From: JBKHXF01 sp046566145
Lineage (GTDB): Bacteria > Actinomycetota > Nitriliruptoria > Nitriliruptorales > Nitriliruptoraceae
Reading direction: 5' to 3'
DNA length: 44,102 nucleotides
Assembly (NCBI GenBank): GCA_046566145.1
Contig: JBKHXF010000001.1
Location: forward strand, 1 to 44,102
A model generated the notes under the pieces. That model was not told where the DNA came from. It did no database searches and saw nothing but the letters and a program-made list of their open reading frames with translations. Below, one piece after another: positions 26,538 through 35,109 of the stretch. Position numbers and translations under genes: made by a program. Each line of letters begins with the position of its first letter. Within the stretch, counting starts at the first letter, position 1.

Positions 26538-28237
26538 GCCGGCACCTCCGCGCTCGCGACGACGCCGAACGGCACGTCGGCGGCGACGCCGGACACGGCG
26601 CCCTCGCCGGCGCCGAGCACGTCACCGAGCCGGGCCCGCAGCACCTTCTTGTCGAGCTTGCCGACCGACGTCTTCGGGATGTCGTCGACGGGGACGACGG
26701 CGTCGGGCAGCCACCAGCGCGCGACCTTGTCGGCGAGGAACGCCTGCAGCTCCTCGAGCGTCGGCGGCGCCGCCGGGTCCACCGGCACGACGACGGCGAC
26801 CGGCCGCTCGTCCCAGCGAGGGTGGGGCACCCCGACGACCGCGGCGTCGAGCACGGCCGGGTGCGCGAGCAGGTGCCCCTCGAGCTCCACCGACGAGATC
26901 CACTCGCCCCCGGACTTCACGAGGTCCTTGGCGCGGTCGACGATGCGGAAGGTCCCGTCCGGCTCCATCACGGCGACGTCGCCGGTGCGCAGCCACCCCC
27001 CGTTGAAGCGCTCGTCGGCGTCGACGGCGTAGTACGCGGACGCGATCCACGGGCCGCGCACCTCGAGCTCGCCGACGGCCTCGCCGTCCTGCGGCAGCAC
27101 GCGGCCGTCGTCGTCGGTGATGCGCGCCTCCAGCCCCGGGGAGATGGTGCCGGTCCAGGCCTTGCGGTCGAGCGCCTGCTCGACGGTGAACGGCCCGCGG
27201 GTGCGGCGGGGCCGCGACACGCACGCGATCGGCCCGGTCTCGGTCATCCCCCAGATCTGCAGGTACTCGACCCCGCGGGCGTCGTAGGCGGCGATCAGCG
27301 AGCGCGGGCTCGCCGAGCCACCGACCCCGATGAGCCGCAGGTCGGTGAGGTCGAGCGTCCCGGCGTCGACGAGCGGCAGCAGCGACTTCCAGATGGTCGG
27401 CACGCCGGCGGTCACGGTCACGCGGTGCTCGGTGAGCAGCGCCGCGAGGGTCTCCGGCGACGAGTCGGCGCCGTGCAGCACGAGGTCGGCCCCGACGAAG
27501 GGGGCGGCGTACGGCAGCCCCCACGCGAAGGCGTGGAACATCGGCACGACCGGAAGGACCACGTCGTCCTCGGTCAGCCCGAACGTGGACGCCATGTCGA
27601 CACCGAAGGCGTGCAGGACCTGTGCCCGGTGCGACGTGAGGACGCCCTTGGGCATCCCGGTGGTCCCGGACGTGTAGCAGAGGCCCGCGGCGGCGTCCTC
27701 GGGCACGTCGGGCAGGTCGTCGGGGTGGACCGGGCGGTGCGCGGCGAGCAGCGCGTCGTGGTCGTGGAGGGTCACGCCGGCGGGGAGCTCGACCGCCGGC
27801 GCCGGCACGTCCGGGCCACGCATCACCACGACGTGGCGCACGCTCGGCGTGTCCGGCAGCACCCCGGCGAGCTGGCCGACGAGGTCGCCGTCGGCGAAGA
27901 CGACGACGTCCTCGGCGTGGGCGACGATCGCGGCGACCTGCTCGTCGTGCAGCCGCACGTTGACCGTGTGCAGCACCGCGCCGACGAGCGGGACGGCGTA
28001 GTAGAGCTCGAGGTGGCGGGCCGAGTTGAAGCCGAACGACGCGACCCGGTCACCGGGCAGCACGCCGAGCTCGTCGCGCAGCGCGGCGGCGAGCCGCAGG
28101 ACCCGCTCCCCCACCTCGCCGTAGGTGAACGTCCCGTCGTGGCCGTGCACCCGGCTGGCGGCGTGCACGGTGACCATCCGGTCGAACAGCATCCGGATCG
28201 TCAGCGGCGTGGTCTGCATCAGACCGGGCAGGGTCAC
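26534..28237 (-). CDS. AMP-forming acyl-CoA synthetase (medium/long-chain fatty-acid-CoA ligase family)
   Basis: A 567-residue adenylate-forming enzyme. The start MTLPGLMQTTPLTIRMLFDRM is typical of AlkK-type fatty-acid CoA ligases. The P-loop-like motif is YTSGTTGMPKGV, the A5 motif is IWGMTETGP, the A7 motif is GWLRTGDVAV, and the C-terminal lysine motif is TSVGKLDKKVLR. It activates a carboxylic acid to its acyl-AMP and then acyl-CoA. The GTG at 28237 overlaps the regulator stop by four bases. In this operon the substrate may be the acid imported by the upstream Liv-type transporter; chain length or aromatic character cannot be told from sequence. Confidence 0.92.
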   Translation of the reverse strand: MTLPGLMQTTPLTIRMLFDRMVTVHAASRVHGHDGTFTYGEVGERVLRLAAALRDELGVLPGDRVASFGFNSARHLELYYAVPLVGAVLHTVNVRLHDEQVAAIVAHAEDVVVFADGDLVGQLAGVLPDTPSVRHVVVMRGPDVPAPAVELPAGVTLHDHDALLAAHRPVHPDDLPDVPEDAAAGLCYTSGTTGMPKGVLTSHRAQVLHAFGVDMASTFGLTEDDVVLPVVPMFHAFAWGLPYAAPFVGADLVLHGADSSPETLAALLTEHRVTVTAGVPTIWKSLLPLVDAGTLDLTDLRLIGVGGSASPRSLIAAYDARGVEYLQIWGMTETGPIACVSRPRRTRGPFTVEQALDRKAWTGTISPGLEARITDDDGRVLPQDGEAVGELEVRGPWIASAYYAVDADERFNGGWLRTGDVAVMEPDGTFRIVDRAKDLVKSGGEWISSVELEGHLLAHPAVLDAAVVGVPHPRWDERPVAVVVPVDPAAPPTLEELQAFLADKVARWWLPDAVVPVDDIPKTSVGKLDKKVLRARLGDVLGAGEGAVSGVAADVPFGVVASAEVPA

Positions 28238-29424
28238 GGGGTCGTCTCCTCGAGCGCGAGGGCGAGGGTCAGCAGGGTCGCGTCGACCGGCACGCGGGGG
28301 TCGAGCCCGGTCAGGTCGCGGACGCGGTTGAGGCGGTAGGTCACGGTGTTCGCGTGGACGATGAGCTGCTCGGCGGTGCGGGGCACCGAGCCGCACGCGA
28401 GGTAGGCACGGAGCGCGTCGCGGAAGATCCCGTCCCGGTCGGCGTCGGCGAGCGGCACCACGACGCGGTCGCGGAGGTGGTCGCGCAGGCCCGTGTGCTC
28501 CCGAACGACGCGGGACAGCAGCAGGTCCTCCGGGGCGAACCAGCCCGTCGTCCGGCCGGCCTCGCGCGCGGCGGTGAGGGTCGACTCGGCCGCGGCGACC
28601 TGCGCCGACAGCTCGGGTCCCGGCGCTGCCGCGCGACCGAACGAGGCCAGGACCTCGGCACCCGGCGCCGGCGGTGGTCCGGCCTCCGGCGCGCGTGGCA
28701 CGAGCAGGACGCTGCGGTCGCCCCGCAGCCCGAGCAGGACGTCGCCGGGGTAGGCGGCGGCGAGCCGGTCGAGCTCGACCGGGTCGGCGCTGCCCTCCAC
28801 CACGACCGGGACGTACGACGACGCGAGGGTGGCGCCGTGGCGGGCGGCGACGGCTCGGGCACCGACGGCGTCGTCGGCGGCGAGCAGGTCGGCGACGAGC
28901 GCCTGGCGGCGGGCGTCGACGCGGCGCAGGTGGTCGCGGTGGGCGGCCGCGTGGCCCTCGGCGAAGGCCGTGGAGGCGCGGTCCGCGTACTCGATCCAGC
29001 GGGCGGCGAGCGTGCCGGTGACGGCCGGGTCGACGGCCTCGGCGGCGTCGGCGATGGCGGTCCAGCCCTCCCGCGAGGCGATGCGGAAGGCGTGCATGGT
29101 GGCGTCGAGCGAGATGCCGGCCTCCATGCGGGCCCGCCCGGACGCGAGCAGGCGCGCCCGGTCGGGCACGACGTGGTCCTCGCCGTCGCGGACCCGCTCG
29201 CAGAAGCGGGCGACGAAGTCGCGCGAGGTCGCGAGCACCCCGTCGAAGGTCTCCGACGGCATGGCCGCGTACTCGGCGATCTCGCGGCGGTAGGCGGTTC
29301 CCATCGCGGGCAGGAGCCCGTCGAGGCGGGCGAGGACGTGCTCGGCCACGGCGGCGAGGCCCTGCTGGACGCCGCGACGCCGCGGGTCGGACTCGCCGTG
29401 GAGCGGGACGACGCGGCCGCTCAC
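28234..29424 (-). CDS. PucR/CdaR-type transcriptional regulator
   Basis: 396 residues. A helical N-terminal sensory region (about 1-170) leads to a GGDEF-like degenerate central domain, with the PucR C-terminal helix-turn-helix at the end (YLACGSVPRTAEQLIVHANTVTYRLNRVRDLTGLDPR). Such regulators usually activate catabolic operons in response to their substrate. It lies inside the operon, overlapping the LivF gene and the acyl-CoA ligase gene by four bases each, so it is produced with the pathway and probably autoregulates it. Effector unknown. Confidence 0.88.
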   Translation of the reverse strand: MSGRVVPLHGESDPRRRGVQQGLAAVAEHVLARLDGLLPAMGTAYRREIAEYAAMPSETFDGVLATSRDFVARFCERVRDGEDHVVPDRARLLASGRARMEAGISLDATMHAFRIASREGWTAIADAAEAVDPAVTGTLAARWIEYADRASTAFAEGHAAAHRDHLRRVDARRQALVADLLAADDAVGARAVAARHGATLASSYVPVVVEGSADPVELDRLAAAYPGDVLLGLRGDRSVLLVPRAPEAGPPPAPGAEVLASFGRAAAPGPELSAQVAAAESTLTAAREAGRTTGWFAPEDLLLSRVVREHTGLRDHLRDRVVVPLADADRDGIFRDALRAYLACGSVPRTAEQLIVHANTVTYRLNRVRDLTGLDPRVPVDATLLTLALALEETTP

Positions 29425-30203
29425 CGTCCGGCCACCGCGACGGAGGACGACAGCAGCCGGCCGATGCCGAGGTAGCCCGCGAGCTCGTCCCGGTCCAGCG
29501 TGACGGTGTCGCCGCGGTGCACGACCCGGCCGCGCTGCAGGACGTGGACGGTGTCGACGACGTCGAGCGCGAACGCGACGTTCTGCTCCACCAGCAGGAC
29601 GGTCACCCCGGAGCGGTTGACCTCGGCGAGCAGGTCGAACAGCTCCCCGACGATGGCGGGCGCGAGGCCGGCCGACGGCTCGTCGACGAGCAGCAGCGAC
29701 GGGTCGCTCATGAGCGCCCGGGCGACCGCGAGCATGGCCTGCTCGCCGCCCGACATGGTCCCGGCCGCCTGCCCACGACGCTCCCCGAGCCGGGGGAAGC
29801 GGTCGTACATCGCCTCGAGCCGCTCGGCGTAGCGCTCCGGCTCGCGGCGGCGGAGCGTGTAGGCGCCGAGGCGGAGGTTCTCCTCCACGGTCAGGTCGCC
29901 GAACACCTGCCGACCCTGCGTCACGTGGCCCATGCCGGCGGCGACGCGCTCCTCGGCGCTGGCGGCGGTCACGTCGACCCCGTCGAGCACGACCCGGCCC
30001 GACCAGGCGGGCTGCAGGCCGGCCACGACCTTCAGGGTCACGGACTTGCCGGCCCCGTTGAGTCCGAGCACGCCGGCGACCTCGCCCCGGCGCACCTCGA
30101 GGTCGACCCCGTGGAGCACGGCGTTGCCGCCGAAGCCGGTGGTGACGCCCTCGAGCCGGAGCAGCACGTCGCCGCCGGCGCGGTCGGTCGGGTCCACGCT
30201 CAC
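29421..30203 (-). CDS. livF: Branched-chain amino acid-type ABC transporter ATPase LivF
   Basis: 260 residues with Walker A GLNGAGKS, signature MSGGEQAMLAVA, Walker B LLLVDEPSAGLAP and H-loop VLLVEQN. FGGNAVLHGVDLEV and the RDELAGYLG end are LivF-like. The GTG at 30203 overlaps the stop of the LivM-LivG fusion (GTGA). It pairs with the LivG half of the fusion to drive import. Liv-family systems also carry aromatic acids, amides and urea, so the branched-chain name describes the family rather than a proven substrate. Confidence 0.92.
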   Translation of the reverse strand: MSVDPTDRAGGDVLLRLEGVTTGFGGNAVLHGVDLEVRRGEVAGVLGLNGAGKSVTLKVVAGLQPAWSGRVVLDGVDVTAASAEERVAAGMGHVTQGRQVFGDLTVEENLRLGAYTLRRREPERYAERLEAMYDRFPRLGERRGQAAGTMSGGEQAMLAVARALMSDPSLLLVDEPSAGLAPAIVGELFDLLAEVNRSGVTVLLVEQNVAFALDVVDTVHVLQRGRVVHRGDTVTLDRDELAGYLGIGRLLSSSVAVAGR

Positions 30204-32179
30204 GCCAGCACCTCCACGCGCTCGGCCTCGGCGTCGACCCGGGCGTCTGCGCCGGCGGCCAGGCCGGCCTGCCGGGCGGCCCGCTCGCCGAGGTAGGCGC
30301 GCAGCACCTCGGGCGACGACAGGATCTCGTCGGGGTCGCCCTCGGCGATGACCGCGCCGTGGTCGAGCACGACGATGCGGTCGCACACGTCGAGGACGAG
30401 CGGGACGTGGTGCTCGATCAGCAGGATCGTGCGGCCGTGCACGTCGCGCAGGTCGCGCAGGCGCTGGGCGAGCTCCTCGACCGCCGCCGGCGCCATGCCC
30501 GCCGTGGGCTCGTCGAGCATCAGCAGCTCGGGGGCGGTCGCCAGCGTGCAGGCGAGCTCGACGATGCGTCGCTGCCCGCCCGAGAGGTGCGAGACCGGCA
30601 GGTCGGCGAGCGCGCCGAGCTGCAGTGCGTCGACGACCTCGTCGACCCGGGCGGCGAGCTCCGCCTCGGTGGCGGCGCACGCTGGGCCGCGCAGCAGCGC
30701 CGACACGGTGTCGTAGCCGGCGCGCGCGCGGGCGTGCATCGCCAGCAGCAGGTTCCCGCGCGTGGACATCGCGGTCGCCAGGCCGGTGCGCTGGAAGGTG
30801 CGGCCGAGCCCGGCGACGGCGCGGTCGTGGGGGGCCATGCCGGACAGGTCCCGGCCGCGGAGGCGGACGGTGCCCGACTCCGGACGACCGAACCCACCGA
30901 TCGCGTCGAACAGGGTCGTCTTGCCGGCGCCGTTCGGTCCGATGAGGCCGACGATCTCGCCCTCGCGCACGGTCAGCGACGCGCCGTCGACGGCGGTCAG
31001 CCCGCCGAAGCGGACCGTCACGTCCCGGACCTCGAGCACGGTGCTGCCCGGCTCGGCCGCCGGCGCGTCGACCGACCGGGGCGGGACCGGCAGCGTCGGG
31101 ATGCCGGCCTCGCCGAGCTCGGCGGCGCCGCGCGCGAGGGCCTCGCGAGCCGCCTCGGCCTCGCGCTCCTCGCGGTGGGCGCGGATCGAGCCCGCGAACC
31201 CCCGCGGGTTCACGGCGATGGTGAACAGCAGCAGGGTGGCGCCGAACACCAGCAGGTAGTCGTTGATGACGGGTGCCTCGAAGATGCGCTCGAACACGAT
31301 CGGGGTGACCCCGAACAGCACGCCCGAGACGACCACGCCGACGCGGCTGCCGAGCCCACCGATGATCACCCAGGCGACCAGCGACAGGGAGAACTGCAGC
31401 GGGAAGGTCGCCGAGTTCACGAACAGCAGCAGGTGGCCGTACGCGGCGCCGGCGACGCCGGCGACGACCCCCGAGAGCACGAAGGCGACGAGCTTGGTGC
31501 GGGCGACGTCGACGCCGTAGGACGCGGCGACCTGCTCGTCGTCGCGGATGCCGGCGAACGCGCGACCGAGCCACGAGCGGGTCAGGTGCCCGTCGAGGGC
31601 CCACACGGCGAGCAGCAGCACGACGAGCACCCCGAGGTAGGCGGAGTTCTCGGTCAGCTCGAGGGGCCCGAAGACGGGGCGGGGCATGGTCACGCCGGCG
31701 GAGCCTCGCGACAGCCACGGGATCTGCAGCACCGAGCGCTCCATCGCCACGACGAACGCGATGGTGGTGACGGCGAGCAGCAGGCCGCGCAGGCGCAGGG
31801 CGGGCAGCCCGACCAGGAACGCGACGGCGCCACCGACGAGCGCCGCGGCGATGAGCCCGACGACGAAGGGCAGGTCGGCGCGGCTGGTGAGGAGGCCCGA
31901 CGTGTACGCGCCGGCGGCGAGGAGGCCCGCGTGCCCGAGCGAGATCTGGCCCGCGTAGCCCATCAGCAGGTTGAGGCTCAGCGCCATCATCGCGTAGCAG
32001 GCGCCCGTGCCGAGGACGAGGAACCACACGGACGCGACGCCGGTCACGCCGGCGAGCGCGGCGGGGACGACCGCCGCGACGGCGGCCACCGCGGTGCCGC
32101 GCAGGACCCGCACGGCCGTGCCGGTGCCGGCGGCGTCCCGGCGAGCGGCCTCGTGACGTTCGATGGAGACCTCGCTCAC
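30200..32179 (-). CDS. LivM-LivG fusion: ABC permease joined to ATPase
   Basis: A 659-residue fusion. Residues about 1-345 form a LivM-type permease with roughly nine membrane helices, the LNLLMGYAGQISLGHAG motif and the conserved loop AFAGIRDDEQVAASYGVDVARTK. After a linker (about 350-395) comes a LivG ATPase (about 400-640) with GPNGAGKTT, LSGGQRRIVELA, LMLDEPTAGMAP and LLIEHHV. The GTG at 32179 overlaps the LivH stop. Fused LivMG proteins are known in some actinobacteria and proteobacteria. The fusion fixes the permease to ATPase stoichiometry within this importer. Confidence 0.92.
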   Translation of the reverse strand: MSEVSIERHEAARRDAAGTGTAVRVLRGTAVAAVAAVVPAALAGVTGVASVWFLVLGTGACYAMMALSLNLLMGYAGQISLGHAGLLAAGAYTSGLLTSRADLPFVVGLIAAALVGGAVAFLVGLPALRLRGLLLAVTTIAFVVAMERSVLQIPWLSRGSAGVTMPRPVFGPLELTENSAYLGVLVVLLLAVWALDGHLTRSWLGRAFAGIRDDEQVAASYGVDVARTKLVAFVLSGVVAGVAGAAYGHLLLFVNSATFPLQFSLSLVAWVIIGGLGSRVGVVVSGVLFGVTPIVFERIFEAPVINDYLLVFGATLLLFTIAVNPRGFAGSIRAHREEREAEAAREALARGAAELGEAGIPTLPVPPRSVDAPAAEPGSTVLEVRDVTVRFGGLTAVDGASLTVREGEIVGLIGPNGAGKTTLFDAIGGFGRPESGTVRLRGRDLSGMAPHDRAVAGLGRTFQRTGLATAMSTRGNLLLAMHARARAGYDTVSALLRGPACAATEAELAARVDEVVDALQLGALADLPVSHLSGGQRRIVELACTLATAPELLMLDEPTAGMAPAAVEELAQRLRDLRDVHGRTILLIEHHVPLVLDVCDRIVVLDHGAVIAEGDPDEILSSPEVLRAYLGERAARQAGLAAGADARVDAEAERVEVLA

Positions 32180-33111
32180 GACGCCACCCCCAGGGCAGGA
32201 CCCGGCGTGGCGGGCTCGGAGAGGTTGCGGGCGAGCCGGTCGCGCACCCCGGCCACGACGCCGCTGGGTGCCAGCAGCAGCACGACCACGATGAGGACGA
32301 ACACCACCAGCGAGGAGGCGCCGGGAACCGGCGAGGACAGCAGCAGCCGCTCGGTGCCCTGCGACAGGATCCCGACGACGATGCCGCCGACGAACGCCCC
32401 GTTGACGTCGTCGAGGCCACCGATGAGGGCCGCGGCGAGCGACGGGACGAAGAACGCCGTGGTCATGAAGCCGGGCACGAACGCGCCGATGGTGGGCTCG
32501 ACGAGCAGGGCGGCGATGCCCGCCAGCACCCCGCCGGTGACCCACACGAACGTCGACACGTCGGCGAGCCGCACCCCGACCAGCCGCACGGCGACGGGGT
32601 CCATCGCGGCGGCCTGCACCGCGAGCCCGAAGTCGGTGCGCCGCAGGAACCGGGTGAGACCGAACCCGAGGACGGCGACGACCACGAGGGAGATGAGCTG
32701 CGTCGGCGAGACGAACACGCCGAACACCTGCGGCCCGAGGCCACCGATGGGGCCGGGCAGGAACCGCGGCGACGGGTCCCACACCAGCAGCTCGACGGCG
32801 ATGAGCAGCAGCATCAGGCCGATCGTCGACACGGCCACGGCGAGCCGCGGCGCGTCGATCATCCGGGCGACGACGAGCCGCTCGTACGCGGCCGACACGG
32901 CCGCGGTGGCGAGCAGGGCCAGGATGGCGGCGGTCAGCCAGTTGACGCCGAGCCCCTGGACCATGCTCCACGTGAGGAACACGGCGAAGGTGCCGAGCTC
33001 GGGGGCCGCGAAGTTCACGACCTTCGAGCCGCGGTGGACGAGCACGATCCCGACGGCGAACAGCCCGTAGATCGCGCCGACCACGACGCCCTGGACGAGG
33101 ACGGTCAGCAT
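32176..33111 (-). CDS. livH: Branched-chain amino acid-type ABC transporter permease LivH
   Basis: A 311-residue membrane protein with eight or so hydrophobic segments. The N-terminus GVVVGAIYGLFAVGIVLVHRGSKVVNFA and the loop LAVQAAAMDPVAVRLVGV are LivH hallmarks. The ATG at 33111 lies 10 nt after the binding-protein stop. With the LivMG fusion it forms the transmembrane pore. All four downstream genes follow with four-base overlaps. Confidence 0.92.
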   Translation of the reverse strand: MLTVLVQGVVVGAIYGLFAVGIVLVHRGSKVVNFAAPELGTFAVFLTWSMVQGLGVNWLTAAILALLATAAVSAAYERLVVARMIDAPRLAVAVSTIGLMLLLIAVELLVWDPSPRFLPGPIGGLGPQVFGVFVSPTQLISLVVVAVLGFGLTRFLRRTDFGLAVQAAAMDPVAVRLVGVRLADVSTFVWVTGGVLAGIAALLVEPTIGAFVPGFMTTAFFVPSLAAALIGGLDDVNGAFVGGIVVGILSQGTERLLLSSPVPGASSLVVFVLIVVVLLLAPSGVVAGVRDRLARNLSEPATPGPALGVAS

Positions 33112-33121
33112 CGTCGGCTCC

Positions 33122-34735
33122 TCAGGCCAGGGACGACACGCAGTAGCGCGTGGTCTTCCAGAAGGCCGTCGAGCCGCGGGTGAAGGTCTGCTGCGCGAAG
33201 AACGAGAAGCTGCCGGCGTGGCCGCCCCGCGAGCGCGGGTCGGAGAAGTCGACGAGGCACCCGGGCTTGGTCTGCTTGCGGTACCCGTCGAGCATCATCC
33301 CGGCGAAGCGGTTGCGGTTGCAGTCGGGCCCGCAGGTCTCCAGCATGTCGTGCAGGACCTTGTTGCCGACCCACACCTGCCACAGCAGGTCGTTGGGGGT
33401 CGAGTTGGGCCGCAGCTTCGCGTAGGCCGCCTCGAAGCGCTTGATCTCGGCGTCGAACTCGAAGTCGGGGAACGCCCCGCCGTACCCGCCCGGCGCGTAG
33501 CTCGGCCAGGCCGCGACGCCGTCGATGCGGTCGGTCTGCCCGCCGGCCTGGTTCAGCACGTCGAGGGTGGTCTGGAAGGGGAACACGACCCAGGTGGGGC
33601 GGTAGCCCTGCTGCGACGCCTGCTGGATGACCTGCGCGGCGTTGAGCGCGTTCTCCCAGATCCACACGACCTCGACGCCGGCGGACGCGAGCTCGGTGAG
33701 CTGCTGCGAGTAGACGCCCTGCCCGTTGGTGACCGGCAGGTCGCGGGTCGGGGTGATGCCCCGCTTCTTCAGCTCGGCGACGCCGGCGGCGCGGCCGGGG
33801 GCCCAGTTCTCGCTCTGGCGGTAGAGGATGCCGATCCTCTTCGACCGGTAGTTCCTCGCGATGTGCTCGCCGAACGCCTTGCCGGTCTGCTCGACCGAGG
33901 GCGACAGCGTGAACGAGTACGTGCCGGTCGTCTGCGGCGTCGTGGCGATGTGGTGCAGGTAGAGCAGCTGGTTCGCCTCGGCCCAGTTGCGCACCGCCGG
34001 GATCTGGTCGAACCCGATGCCGCCGAGCAGCAGGAACGGGTCGCGGCTCTTGCAGGTCTCCGCGGCCGAGACCGCCTGGTTCGGTGAGTAGGCGTCGTCG
34101 ACCCAGTCGACCTCGACAGCGCGGCCGTGGACGCCGCCGGCGGCGTTGACGATCTCCCAGTAGACGTTGAGGTCCTCGGGGCGGGTGTCGAACGCGCTGG
34201 CGAGCGTCAGGGCCGCGTGGCCGCACAGGAACACGCGGTCCTTCGAGATGCCGATGGTCTTGGCGGAGGCCGAGTAGATGGGCGCCTCGCGGGGCCCGCT
34301 CGCGGCGGCCCTCGGGGCCGCGCCGCTCCCCGACCCGCTGCTCCCCTGCGGCGCCGTCGCCCCGGTCCCGGCCGACCCCGACGCGGGCGCCGGCGCGGTG
34401 CCGGCGCCGGCGCCGGAGGCACCCGACCCACCCGATGCGCTCGCGGCGTCGGCGGTCGTGTCCTCGGTCGGCAGCGCGACGATCCCGCCGTCGGTGGGGG
34501 TCTCGGTCGCGAGCGGGTCGGTGACCGACCCGTTCGGTGCCTCCGACCCATCGCCGAGGGCGCCGCCCTGGCCGAGCCCGGACGTCCCCTCGTCCTCGGG
34601 TGCCGCCGCGAGGTCGCCGTCGTCCACGACCAGGCCGGGGCGCGCCGGCGGGTCGAGGACGGTCGCGACGCTCGCGACGAGCAGCAGGCTCGCCACGACC
34701 CCGATGACGTTCGGCTTCACGAACGATCGCACCAC
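33122..34735 (-). CDS. Liv-type periplasmic (extracellular) substrate-binding protein with long disordered linker
   Basis: 537 residues. An N-terminal membrane segment (about 8-26, VIGVVASLLLVASVATVL) has no lipobox Cys, so it is probably a transmembrane anchor or signal sequence. A roughly 120-residue Gly/Ser/Ala/Pro-rich linker follows, then a Peripla_BP_6 domain (from about 160). GGIGFDQIPAVRNWAEANQLLYLHH and GVEVVWIWENALNAAQVIQQA are typical of that fold. The linker could reach through the cell wall. Start GTG at 34735 has GGGAG nearby. First gene of the operon; leader region has inverted repeats. Confidence 0.88.
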   Translation of the reverse strand: MVRSFVKPNVIGVVASLLLVASVATVLDPPARPGLVVDDGDLAAAPEDEGTSGLGQGGALGDGSEAPNGSVTDPLATETPTDGGIVALPTEDTTADAASASGGSGASGAGAGTAPAPASGSAGTGATAPQGSSGSGSGAAPRAAASGPREAPIYSASAKTIGISKDRVFLCGHAALTLASAFDTRPEDLNVYWEIVNAAGGVHGRAVEVDWVDDAYSPNQAVSAAETCKSRDPFLLLGGIGFDQIPAVRNWAEANQLLYLHHIATTPQTTGTYSFTLSPSVEQTGKAFGEHIARNYRSKRIGILYRQSENWAPGRAAGVAELKKRGITPTRDLPVTNGQGVYSQQLTELASAGVEVVWIWENALNAAQVIQQASQQGYRPTWVVFPFQTTLDVLNQAGGQTDRIDGVAAWPSYAPGGYGGAFPDFEFDAEIKRFEAAYAKLRPNSTPNDLLWQVWVGNKVLHDMLETCGPDCNRNRFAGMMLDGYRKQTKPGCLVDFSDPRSRGGHAGSFSFFAQQTFTRGSTAFWKTTRYCVSSLA

Positions 34736-35109
34736 GCGCTCCCATCACGTCGGTGAGTGCTTCTCCCGGTGCTGGGGTTTCGCCAACACCGACCCCGCTT
34801 CCTCCCCCGGGTCTGCCCGAGTCGCGGGCCCCTCCGTTGTGGAACCCACAACCAACGCTCCGCGAGCCCTCCCGCCGGACCGCGTCGACACCAGCGCGGG
34901 GGGCGTCCCCGGCCCGACGGCCGGCCGCTGCGGGCGCCGTCCGCACGGGAGCCCGAGGGGGCCGGTTCGACCGCCGGCGCGGGGAGGAGTCGGCGGCCCC
35001 GACGGCGAAACCTCCACGCGAAGCGCGCCGCGGCCGAGCGGCCCGGCGCGCCCCCACCTGCACCACCCCTGCTCACCCCCCGTCCCCCGGACCACCGCTG
35101 GAGACCACC
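34736..35109. other. Divergent intergenic region with inverted repeats
   Basis: This 374-nt gap separates the minus-strand transporter operon from the plus-strand LVIVD gene and should hold both promoters. GTTGTGG-AAC-CCACAAC (34836-34852) is a perfect 7-base inverted repeat that could be an operator, possibly for the PucR-type regulator. On the minus strand GGTGTTGG (34783-34790) can pair with CCAGCACC (34768-34775), making a leader hairpin. I see no tRNA, small ORF or other element that I can support. Confidence 0.45.

Noticed and set aside
30359..33070. 903-residue plus-strand open frame opposite the liv genes
   Set aside because: Antisense shadow of LivMG and LivH; the coding evidence is all on the minus strand.
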